A stretch of DNA of 64,000 nucleotides from Sphingobacteriales bacterium 44-61 (GTDB lineage: Bacteria > Bacteroidota > Bacteroidia > Chitinophagales > Chitinophagaceae), in NCBI GenBank assembly GCA_001898405.1, contig MKTW01000010.1, positions 1-64,000 of the forward strand, given 5' to 3'. The notes below the pieces were generated by a model. It was not told the origin of the DNA and did no database searches. It was given only the letters and a program-made list of their open reading frames with translations. The position numbers and the translations under genes are program-made. This document shows, piece by piece, positions 1-7,372 of the stretch. The stretch's first letter is position 1, and each line of letters opens with the position of its first letter.

Positions 1-150
1 GACAGGATAAACGCTGAAAGCATCTAAGCGTGAAACCTTCCTCAAGATGAGTTTACTTTTAAGGGCCGTCAGAGACTATGACGTTGATAGGCTATAGGTG
101 TAAAGCTGGTAACAGCAAAGCCGAGTAGTACTAATTGCCCGTACGCTTTA
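1..150 (+). rRNA. 23S ribosomal RNA, 3' end (partial)
   Basis: The first 150 bases match the conserved 3' end of bacterial 23S rRNA: the stretch that starts with GACAGGATAAACGCTGAAAG and the later GCCGAGTAGTACTAATTGCC just before the end. The 5' part lies outside the window. The exact 3' end is an estimate, because the processing stem cannot be paired without the 5' end. The spacer to the 5S gene (about 151-289) is AT-rich and holds no tRNA that I can fold. Confidence 0.95.
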
Positions 151-289
151 ATTTTTTTATTCATTTTCTAAAAATGAATAGTATTAGAGATTCCTTCTAA
201 CTTTCCCAATATGATCTTATTTACGCCAGAAGCGTAACATTCAATGATCAACACGCTGTTGTGCTGCTCTCATTTAATGTTCAATTTCT

Positions 290-400
290 TATGGTGGTTT
301 TGCCGAGGGTGTTCACCTTTTCCCATACCGAACAGAGTAGTTAAGCCCCTCATGGCCGATGGTACTGCACCACAATGCGGGAGAGTAGGTAGCTGCCATA
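290..400 (+). rRNA. 5S ribosomal RNA
   Basis: This is a 5S rRNA of about 110 nt. It contains the typical CCCATACCGAACAGAG loop region, the AAGCCCCTCATGGCCGATGG part, and GGGAGAGTAGGTAGCTGCCA at the 3' end, whose last bases pair with the TGGTGG start at 292. It follows 23S in the usual rRNA operon order and is followed at once by a terminator. The ends are accurate to a few bases. Confidence 0.95.
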
Positions 401-410
401 TTTATTAAAA

Positions 411-443
411 AAGCCTTTCAGTTTACTGAGAGGCTTTTTTTTG
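411..443 (+). terminator. rRNA operon terminator
   Basis: A hairpin formed by AAGCCTTTCA and TGAGAGGCTT around a short loop is followed by a run of eight T. It lies 10 bases after the 5S gene, the normal place for an intrinsic rRNA operon terminator. Confidence 0.85.
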
Positions 444-606
444 TACTTTAGTCACTCCTCAACCAAAACCATCCCTTCAATTCTATTAACATGACGCCCC
501 GCAGCCTGTTCATTACTCTATCTCTTTAGAAGTTCTGACCTCAGCCCCATCGCTCAATTGCCGGCTGGAGTCATTTCCCTCGTTCCCATCATACGTATTT
601 AGTTGT

Positions 607-638
607 TTTGAGGAATAGCACTTAATACAATACGTTTG
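607..638 (+). promoter_or_regulatory. Bacteroidota-type promoter of apbE
   Basis: TTTG at 607-610, 20 nt, then TACGTTTG at 631-638 match the Bacteroidota housekeeping promoter (TTTG, 17-23 nt, TAnnTTTG). The predicted transcription start falls at about 641-645, almost on the ATG at 643, so the mRNA would be leaderless or translation would begin further in. Confidence 0.65.
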
Positions 639-642
639 TGTT

Positions 643-1644
643 ATGAATCGCCTGCTGCCTGTTTTAATCTCCTGTATCCTCACTTTTTCTTTCGGCAGGA
701 GAGAAATGAAGAAAATACAGATCAATGGCTCTGCCCAGGGCACCACTTATCACATCACTTATTACGCAAAGGATTGCGTAATTGTTAAATCACAAATAGA
801 CAGCCTGCTGAACGCGATCGATCAATCCCTTTCCCTATACAACCCCAACTCCCTGATCAATCAATTCAATCAATCAAATGAAGGCCTCACGGTAGACAAC
901 CATTTTGTCGCCGTAACAAAAGCTGCCCAATCTATCTTCCAAAAAACAAATGGCCTGTTCGATATCACTATCGGCCCGCTTACCAAAGCATGGGGATTCG
1001 GGCCGGTAAAGCCGGATAGCCTGCCAAACGAAAAAGCTATTCAATCCTTATTACCCTGCGTTGATTCCAGGCTCCTGTATTGGGAAGGAAAGAAATTGAA
1101 AAAGAAAGACCCTTGCGTTCAGCTTGATGCCAACGGCATAGCACAGGGATACAGCGTAGACCAACTTGGCCTTTTGCTGGAACAAAATGGTATAAGCGAT
1201 TACCTGGTCGAACTCGGCGGAGAGATCCGTGTAAAAGGAAAAAAATGGCCGGAACAAACAAAAATGTCCGTCGGCATTGAAACACCGGGCGAAGATTTCG
1301 CACCCACGGTCATGAAAAAAATAGTGTGGCTGGATAAAGGAGCACTGACTACCTCCGGAAATTATCGGCGGTACAGGGAAAGTGGCGGCAAACATTTATC
1401 TCATCTCATTAACCCGCGAACCGGCTATCCATTCGAGAATGAACTGATCAGCGTTACCGTGTACGCTCCTGATGCCATCACGGCCGACGCTTACGACAAT
1501 GCGTTGATGGGCATGGGACTCCGGCAGGCATTGGATTTTGTAGAAAAGCAGCCCGGTCTGGGCGCTTATTTTATTTACCGCCAAAAGAATGGAAATATAG
1601 CCGATAGCACCAGCAGGATATTCCGTTCGTTATTACAGCCCTGA
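643..1644 (+). CDS. apbE: FAD:protein FMN transferase (ApbE family)
   Basis: ApbE enzymes move FMN from FAD onto threonine residues of exported flavoproteins such as Na+-translocating NADH:quinone reductase subunits. The 333-residue length fits the family. Visible family motifs are GSAQGTTYHITYY (29-41), the LTKAWGFGP region (113-121), LDANGIAQGYSVD (161-173), ALTTSGNYRRY (234-244), HLINPRTGYP (254-263) and the metal-site region ITADAYDNALMGMG (279-292). The first 20 residues look like a short export signal; LISC at 8-11 resembles a lipobox but the hydrophobic stretch before it is very short. The start is uncertain: the ATG at 643 lies only 4 bases after the promoter, while an in-frame ATG at 706 has AGGAG just upstream but would remove the signal. 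I keep 643 because ApbE normally acts outside the cytoplasmic membrane. Confidence 0.88.
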   Translation: MNRLLPVLISCILTFSFGRREMKKIQINGSAQGTTYHITYYAKDCVIVKSQIDSLLNAIDQSLSLYNPNSLINQFNQSNEGLTVDNHFVAVTKAAQSIFQKTNGLFDITIGPLTKAWGFGPVKPDSLPNEKAIQSLLPCVDSRLLYWEGKKLKKKDPCVQLDANGIAQGYSVDQLGLLLEQNGISDYLVELGGEIRVKGKKWPEQTKMSVGIETPGEDFAPTVMKKIVWLDKGALTTSGNYRRYRESGGKHLSHLINPRTGYPFENELISVTVYAPDAITADAYDNALMGMGLRQALDFVEKQPGLGAYFIYRQKNGNIADSTSRIFRSLLQP

Positions 1645-1676
1645 AACTGTAAATTTGAATCACTTATTGCTTACTC

Positions 1677-2876
1677 ATGAAAAGAAGGGATTTTATCGAA
1701 AAGACCGGCTTGCTTACCGGGGGCTTATTATTAGGAAGCAGCTGGCATACTATGGCAGCCACTACAGGCCCTGTTAAAATGGCGATCATCGGTTGCGGCG
1801 ACCGTGGATTGGGTATTCTCTCTGTGCTGGCCGAGCAAAAGGAACGGTTCACGCTGACTGCTATATGTGACCTGCTCGATTTCCGCCTCGAAGCAGCCCG
1901 CAAGGACCCGTTTGCATCTTCTGCAAAAGTGTATAAAGATTATCGCCAGGTACTTGACGATAAAAATGTGCAGGGCGTGATCATCGCTACTTCCCTCGAC
2001 ATGCATTTTTCCATAGCTGCAGATGCACTGAAAGCAGGAAAGCATGTTTATCTTGAAAAAACGATGACTTATTCCATACCCGAAGCAGTGGAATTGGTGA
2101 AACTGTGTGCCAATTATCCTGCTCAAACCCTTGTTGTGGGGCACCAATACCGTTACACACCACTTTATTTCAAGGTGAAAGATATGATCACGAAAGGATA
2201 TCTGGGCACTGTAACGCAGATCGATTGCCGCTGGGACAGGAACTGGAACTGGCGGCGCCCGGTGCCTGCAGGATATACTGATGAGCAGATCAACTGGAGA
2301 ATGTATAAACGCCATTCAGGCGGGCTTCCTGCAGAATTATTGTCTCACCAGATGGATTTTATCAACTGGGCTTTTGATACACACCCTGATGAGATCATGG
2401 GCTCCGGTGGAATTGATTACTATAAAGACGGCCGGGAAACCTATGATAATGTGCAGGCCATTCTCCGTTACAATACGAAAGGAATGATCGGCAATTTTGG
2501 CGCTACCTGCGGCAACGCCAGGGAAGGATATATTTTTAAGATCAAGGGCACGCGTGGCATGGTTTCTCTTTTACCGCATGAAGGTGTTTTTTATCCAGAA
2601 AAGGATGCTAAGAAAGAGCTGGAGACCGTGGATGGTGTAACAGGGGCTACACGCATTGAATGGAACAAGGATGGCGGCATTCCGCTTATGACAGAAAAAA
2701 TGAAAGACGGCACATGGTATGCCATGCAGGAATTTTATAACTGCGTTACACAAAAAAAGATGCCTGTATCGAATGTAAGAACGGGGGCTACAACAGCAGT
2801 ATGCGTTCACCTGGCAAATCAAGCCATCTATTCCCATACTATTCAAACCTGGAAACCCGAATTTAATTTTATATAA
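1677..2876 (+). CDS. Secreted Gfo/Idh/MocA family oxidoreductase
   Basis: A 399-residue NAD(P)-dependent sugar oxidoreductase of the Gfo/Idh/MocA family. The N-terminus MKRRDFIEKTG followed by a hydrophobic stretch resembles a twin-arginine signal, so the enzyme is probably exported with its cofactor. The Rossmann motif is GCGDRG (39-44). The usual EKP motif is EKTM here (127-130); the family proline is thus replaced, while the lysine is kept. The C-terminal substrate domain includes SGGLPAELLSHQMDFINW. The next gene encodes a tandem DUF1080 protein and the gene after that is a second Gfo/Idh enzyme on the other strand. In Bacteroides such enzymes work with DUF1080 hydrolases on 3-keto-glycosides. 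Substrate unknown. Confidence 0.85.
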   Translation: MKRRDFIEKTGLLTGGLLLGSSWHTMAATTGPVKMAIIGCGDRGLGILSVLAEQKERFTLTAICDLLDFRLEAARKDPFASSAKVYKDYRQVLDDKNVQGVIIATSLDMHFSIAADALKAGKHVYLEKTMTYSIPEAVELVKLCANYPAQTLVVGHQYRYTPLYFKVKDMITKGYLGTVTQIDCRWDRNWNWRRPVPAGYTDEQINWRMYKRHSGGLPAELLSHQMDFINWAFDTHPDEIMGSGGIDYYKDGRETYDNVQAILRYNTKGMIGNFGATCGNAREGYIFKIKGTRGMVSLLPHEGVFYPEKDAKKELETVDGVTGATRIEWNKDGGIPLMTEKMKDGTWYAMQEFYNCVTQKKMPVSNVRTGATTAVCVHLANQAIYSHTIQTWKPEFNFI

Positions 2877-2977
2877 AATGAAATGAGCCAATAAAATTGT
2901 CGGGGTATCCTATAAACCAGCTATGAAAATTTTATAGAGGGTTTCATACGGCTAAATGAAAAAACTAAAATATATAC

Positions 2978-4348
2978 ATGAAAAAAAGATTTTTAGTCGC
3001 TGCATTTGTTATAGCAGCGATAAAGCTTTCTGCCCAAACAGATAAAAAAGGATGGACAGCATTGTTTGACGGCAAAACACTTACCGGCTGGACAAAAGTG
3101 GCCGGCAATGCCGAATACCGGATTGAAGATGGTGCTATTGCAGGCATCACTGTTCCCAACACACCCAACACATTTTTAATTACAGATAAGGAATACAGTG
3201 ATTTTGTGCTGGAACTGGAAGTAAAGATCATGGACACCACTTCCAACTCAGGTATACAATTTCGCAGCCAGTATGATCCTGCAGGAAATAAAGGCAAGGG
3301 AAAAGTGTTTGGCTACCAGTATGAATTGGACCCTTCTTCCCGTAAATGGACGGCAGGAGTATATGACGAAGGCAGAAGGGATTGGTTATATCCTTTGATG
3401 CTTAATTCTTCAGCCCAGGCAATGTTAAAAACAGGCGTATACAATAAGGTAAGAGTAGAATGTATCGGGAATGATATCAAAACCTGGATCAATGATAAGC
3501 CTGCAGCACATGTAGTAGACAATGTAGACAGCAAAGGAATTATTGCCCTGCAGGTACACAGCATTGGCAAACCTGAAATGGCTGGCAAAAAGATCTACTG
3601 GAAAAATATCAGGATCAAAACCACAGATCTCAAGCCATCTCCATTTTCATCATCAATATATGTTATGAATACGATCCCCAACACATTGACCGAGTCAGAA
3701 AAAAAATCTGGTTGGCAATTATTGTTCGATGGCGTAAGTACCAAAGGATGGAGAGGGGCTTACAAAAAAACATTCCCCGAAAAAGGATGGATAGTAAAAG
3801 ATGGCGAATTGAGTGTGCTGCCCTCTGATGGTGCCGAATCTACCAATGGTGGTGATATTGTAACCGATGAACAGTTCAGCGCATTTGACCTTTCATTTGA
3901 TTTCAAACTCACGGCGGGCGCCAACAGCGGTGTAAAATATTTCGTAACTCTTTCAGAGAACAACCAGGGTTCAGCAATAGGACTCGAATATCAATTGCTG
4001 GATGATTCCCTTCATCCCGATGCAAAACTGGGCCGTGATGGCAACCGCACCCTCGCATCCCTCTATGATCTCATCAAAGCAGAAAAGCAAACCCGCTTTA
4101 TCAAACAACCCGGCAACTGGAACACCGGCAGGGTGATCGTTTATCCCAACAATCATGTGGAGCATTACCTCAACGGTATCAAAGTGCTGGAATATGACAG
4201 GGGATCAAAAGCCTACCGCGACCTGGTAGCCCTCAGCAAATACAAAGTATGGCCCTCTTTCGGTGAAGCCAAAGAAGGACATATCCTTTTGCAGGACCAT
4301 GGTAATGCTGTGAGCTTCCGGAGCATCAAAATAAAAAAGCTGAACTAG
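2978..4348 (+). CDS. Tandem DUF1080 (3-keto-disaccharide hydrolase family) protein
   Basis: A 456-residue secreted protein with a signal peptide (about 1-20, ending LSAQ) and two DUF1080 domains (Pfam 3-keto-disaccharide hydrolase), each a concanavalin-like beta-sandwich. The first starts at GWTALFDGKTLTGW (25-38) and has the SGIQFRSQY core; the second starts at GWQLLFDGVSTKGW near 244 and has SGVKYFVTLSENN. Most family members carry one domain of 200-260 residues, so this is a duplication or fusion. Members characterised in Bacteroides cleave glycosides after C3 oxidation by Gfo/Idh partners, and such enzymes sit on both sides here (101 bp upstream, and convergent downstream). Whether both domains are active cannot be judged from sequence alone. 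Transcription probably ends in the large palindrome downstream. Confidence 0.85.
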   Translation: MKKRFLVAAFVIAAIKLSAQTDKKGWTALFDGKTLTGWTKVAGNAEYRIEDGAIAGITVPNTPNTFLITDKEYSDFVLELEVKIMDTTSNSGIQFRSQYDPAGNKGKGKVFGYQYELDPSSRKWTAGVYDEGRRDWLYPLMLNSSAQAMLKTGVYNKVRVECIGNDIKTWINDKPAAHVVDNVDSKGIIALQVHSIGKPEMAGKKIYWKNIRIKTTDLKPSPFSSSIYVMNTIPNTLTESEKKSGWQLLFDGVSTKGWRGAYKKTFPEKGWIVKDGELSVLPSDGAESTNGGDIVTDEQFSAFDLSFDFKLTAGANSGVKYFVTLSENNQGSAIGLEYQLLDDSLHPDAKLGRDGNRTLASLYDLIKAEKQTRFIKQPGNWNTGRVIVYPNNHVEHYLNGIKVLEYDRGSKAYRDLVALSKYKVWPSFGEAKEGHILLQDHGNAVSFRSIKIKKLN

Positions 4349-4393
4349 AGTCTGTCCGGAGTTGTTCCAGAGTCGGTAATTGATAGTCAAACC

Positions 4394-4547
4394 CTTCCCG
4401 CTGTCACCCCGACCCTGGTCCAGGACACATACAAGTTTAAAGAATATAAGAGCCGGGGTCTCCTCAACGTTGAGGAGACCCCGGCTCTTATTGTACTATT
4501 CTTGTTAGTTATCTTAAATCAGGGCTGGGGTGACATACAGCGGGAAG
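4394..4547. repeat. Head-to-head intergenic repeat with a 46-bp perfect palindrome
   Basis: The centre (4446-4491) is a perfect 46-bp palindrome with no loop, centred on AACGTT at 4467-4472. The outer arms 4394-4417 and 4520-4547 are also inverted copies of each other (CTTCCCGCTG, then TCACCCC and CCCTG; the right arm has a 4-nt insertion). The element therefore looks like two copies of one unit in opposite orientation. A single unit lies at 22814-22885. It sits between two convergent genes, so it can also act as a bidirectional terminator. A tail of short repeats (ACTACCGACTACCGACTCCC, then GACTA) at 4551-4574 reaches the stop codon of the next gene. Confidence 0.85.
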
Positions 4548-4572
4548 TGGACTACCGACTACCGACTCCCGA

Positions 4573-5892
4573 CTACACTTTAGGCTCCCATCCTTTTTCA
4601 TAATCCCTTCCCCACAGCTTCATCGCTTCTTTATCATTCAATATATGACCATTTTGAGGATCGCAATGAAGTGTACGGCCAGTGCGTTGTGAAATATTCG
4701 CGAGATGACAGAGCAGGTTGCTCTTATGTCCTTCATTGATAGGAGAGGTCAGGGTTGTTTCACCCCTGATGCTATTGATAAAATTGTTGAAGTGATAAAA
4801 GTCGAGATTGCCGCTGGCGCTTACAGCATTATTGGCATCGTTCTTCGTATTGTTCTTTACTTCTTTTATCAGCTTGTTGTTATAGTCAAGGATCTTGTAA
4901 TCATCATTTCCTCCGTTCACCAGTGTTCCCTTATCTCCATAAATGATGAAACCGCGGCCTGCACCTTCTACCGGGAAAATATTGCAGCTCCGGCCTTCCC
5001 AGGTAATGGATTTGTTGTCGCCAAATTCAAAAGTGGCTACCTGGGTATCGGGTGTTTGCCAATCGTCTTTGAATGCATAGCGGCCTCCGGCTGAAGCAAC
5101 CTTGGTGGGGTAGTCAACTCCAAGGAACCAACGGCAGCAATCTATTTCATGTGTTCCATTGTTGCAGGTTTCAGATGTGCCCCAATGCCAGAACCAGTGC
5201 CAGTTGTAGTGAACAAGATTATCCTGGTAGGCGCGGCGTGGAGCAGGGCCTTGCCAGAGATCAAAATCAAGCGTGGATGGTACGGGTATTTTTTTACCAA
5301 TACCGATCGACTTACGGTTGTTTGCGTACCAGCTCTTGCCAAAATATGCATTGCCGATAATGCCTTCTTCTTTTACCAGCCTTACTGCTTCTGTAAGATT
5401 GGGGAAGGAGCGGCGCTGGTTGCCCATTTCTATCAATTGCTTCGGGTATTTTTTCATAGCCTGCACCAGCAGTTCTCCTTCATGCGGATTGTGGCCGCAG
5501 GGCTTTTCTACATATACGTGTTTGCCATTGGCAACTCCCAGCAAAGCTGCCGGTGCATGCCAGTGGTCTGGCGCAGCGATCACCAATGCATCGAAATCTT
5601 TTTGTGCAACAAGCTTGCGGATATCCTTTACAACTGCCGGCTGGCGCGGCTTTCCGGCGAATGGCTTTAAGCCGTTCGCGATTGCTTTCTCTTCCACATC
5701 ACAGAGATAAGCGATCTCTACATTTGGAAGACTGGAAAAGCATTCAGCAAGATAAGCGCCCCGGCTGTTGACGCCCATTACAGCAAGCACTACTTTATTG
5801 GATGGAGCATTTTTCCCAAAAACAGGAAAATTGAGGATAGTAACTCCAGCTGTTGCAGCAGACGTATTCTTAATGAAATCCCGGCGGTTCAT
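4573..5892 (-). CDS. Secreted Gfo/Idh/MocA family oxidoreductase
   Basis: A 439-residue oxidoreductase with a twin-arginine-like N-terminus (MNRRDFIKNTS plus a hydrophobic segment), typical of secreted Bacteroidota Gfo/Idh enzymes. The cofactor motif is GVNSRG (40-45) and the classical EKP is present in YVEKPCGHN (127-135). Other family landmarks are APDHWHA (107-113) and the NWHWFWHWGTSE and NGTHEIDCCRW stretches of the substrate domain. It is convergent with the DUF1080 gene. The stop codon TAG is the first base triplet of a repeat tail (TAGTCGGGAGTC on the coding strand), the same arrangement as at mnmA. It differs clearly from the first Gfo/Idh protein of the window, so the two probably act on different substrates or steps. 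Confidence 0.88.
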   Translation of the reverse strand: MNRRDFIKNTSAATAGVTILNFPVFGKNAPSNKVVLAVMGVNSRGAYLAECFSSLPNVEIAYLCDVEEKAIANGLKPFAGKPRQPAVVKDIRKLVAQKDFDALVIAAPDHWHAPAALLGVANGKHVYVEKPCGHNPHEGELLVQAMKKYPKQLIEMGNQRRSFPNLTEAVRLVKEEGIIGNAYFGKSWYANNRKSIGIGKKIPVPSTLDFDLWQGPAPRRAYQDNLVHYNWHWFWHWGTSETCNNGTHEIDCCRWFLGVDYPTKVASAGGRYAFKDDWQTPDTQVATFEFGDNKSITWEGRSCNIFPVEGAGRGFIIYGDKGTLVNGGNDDYKILDYNNKLIKEVKNNTKNDANNAVSASGNLDFYHFNNFINSIRGETTLTSPINEGHKSNLLCHLANISQRTGRTLHCDPQNGHILNDKEAMKLWGRDYEKGWEPKV

Positions 5893-6006
5893 AATCGTTA
5901 GATTTAGTTAAAGATAATTATATTGTACATTCGGGCAGCAACAAGGGAGACCTTACTGAAGAAATTGTTGATAGCAGGTTTCTCATTTTGTCCGTTAATA
6001 TAATAC

Positions 6007-7257
6007 ATGACCCGGAAAGAAAGAATTATACTGTTTTTACTTGCCTGCCTCAATTTCACCCATTTCCTGGATTTCATGGTCATGATGCCGCTCAATAACT
6101 ATCTGACACCGTACTTTAATATTTCACCCCGGCAATTCAGTTTTTTAGTAAGCGCCTACTCCATCAGTGCGGCCGCATCAGGATTTGTTACAGCCTTTAT
6201 CGTTGATAATTACGACCGCAAAAAGACATTGCTGTTTTCTTACCTGGGATTTTTAGCAGGAACAATTGCGTGTGGCTTTGCATCCACCTATACACTGTTG
6301 CTGGCAGCAAGGATAGCAGCTGGTGTTTTTGGCGGCATTATCGGTGCGCAGGTGTTGGCCATCATTGCTGATATTTTTTCTTATGAAAGAAGGGGCAAAG
6401 CCATGGCTTCCGTTTCTGCTTCTTTTGCTATTGCTTCCATATTGGGGGTTCCTTTGTCGTTATACCTGGCCAATATTTTTAAAGAAGACTGGCATGTGCC
6501 TTTTCTGTTTGTAGGGGGACTTGGTATTGTGTTAATACCGCTGGTGATCAAATATATTCCTGCTATTACCGGTCATCTCTGTGATACCGAAGCCCGTATT
6601 GCTCCATTGGCCTTGCTGGCAAAGATCATCCGGACACCGGCACAGGCCTCTGCACTTTTCTTTTCCTGCCTTCTGATGATAGGGCATTTCCTGATCATTC
6701 CTTTTATTACACCTTATCTGGAATTTAATAAAGGCTATTCCAAAAACCTGATACCGGCCATCTTCCTGGTAGGAGGCCTTGCATCGCTGGTTTCAGCTAT
6801 TTTATTGGGTCGTGTGGCAGATAAGAAAGGAAAGCTGCCGATCTATTGCTGGTCGGTATTCTTTTCTTTATTCATGGTATTGCTTATCACGCAAATGCCT
6901 GCCATGCCCTTTTCCGTGGTGCTGACGATTTTTGCAGCCTGGTTTGTTTTTGCTACCGGCAGGGCTTTAACTGCCCAGGCAATGATCAGTGAAGTGGTGA
7001 AGCCGGAACAACGAGGGAGCTTTATGAGTTTTAATGGATGTGTGCAGCAGATAGGAACAGGCCTTGCATCATTGATCGCCGGGTTTGTTGTGTATGATGA
7101 CCATAAGGGGAAAATATACCACTATGAATGGCTGGGCTATCTCAGTATTGTAGTATTGATTGCAACGATCATTCTTGCACAAATGATATTCCGGAAAGTA
7201 GACCGCAGAAGTGGACCGGAAATAAATGAACAGGTTCAACCCACAGAGATAAATTGA
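6007..7257 (+). CDS. MFS transporter
   Basis: A 416-residue integral membrane protein with about twelve hydrophobic segments. The loop between segments 2 and 3 has the major-facilitator signature (DNYDRKKTLLF, 74-84) and the second half has the equivalent RVADKKGKLP. The pattern is closest to the drug/sugar:H+ antiporter type (DHA1, AraJ-like) found in Bacteroidota, but the substrate cannot be assigned. It is divergent from the Gfo/Idh gene at 5892 and convergent with the M14 peptidase gene; a strong inverted repeat ends it at 7293-7357. Confidence 0.88.
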   Translation: MTRKERIILFLLACLNFTHFLDFMVMMPLNNYLTPYFNISPRQFSFLVSAYSISAAASGFVTAFIVDNYDRKKTLLFSYLGFLAGTIACGFASTYTLLLAARIAAGVFGGIIGAQVLAIIADIFSYERRGKAMASVSASFAIASILGVPLSLYLANIFKEDWHVPFLFVGGLGIVLIPLVIKYIPAITGHLCDTEARIAPLALLAKIIRTPAQASALFFSCLLMIGHFLIIPFITPYLEFNKGYSKNLIPAIFLVGGLASLVSAILLGRVADKKGKLPIYCWSVFFSLFMVLLITQMPAMPFSVVLTIFAAWFVFATGRALTAQAMISEVVKPEQRGSFMSFNGCVQQIGTGLASLIAGFVVYDDHKGKIYHYEWLGYLSIVVLIATIILAQMIFRKVDRRSGPEINEQVQPTEIN

Positions 7258-7292
7258 ACTTATGAAAAGCCGGTTGCTTACTATGTAATAAA

Positions 7293-7357
7293 TTCTTTGT
7301 GTTCTTTGTTGTCTTGGTGAGATACTTTCCCACCAAGACAACAAAGAACACAAAGAA
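7293..7357. terminator. 27-bp perfect inverted repeat, likely bidirectional terminator
   Basis: The arms 7293-7319 and 7331-7357 are exact reverse complements of each other over 27 bp, with an 11-nt loop. The left arm begins TTCTTTGTGTTCTTTG and ends GTCTTGGTG. It lies between two convergent genes (ends at 7257 and 7373). The stem is far longer than an intrinsic terminator needs and is AT-rich, so it may be a dispersed repeat that was taken up as a terminator. Confidence 0.8.
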
Positions 7358-7372
7358 AAATGGGAGATAAAC

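Noticed and set aside
151-289. A tRNA in the 23S-5S spacer
   Set aside because: No cloverleaf or TPsiC-like GGTTCGAnTCC sequence is present; the spacer is AT-rich.
1731-2315. 194-codon minus-strand frame inside the first Gfo/Idh gene
   Set aside because: Complete overlap with a well-supported gene and no recognisable protein features.
5149-5670. 173-codon plus-strand frame opposite the second Gfo/Idh gene
   Set aside because: Antisense shadow; composition and lack of motifs do not suggest a protein.
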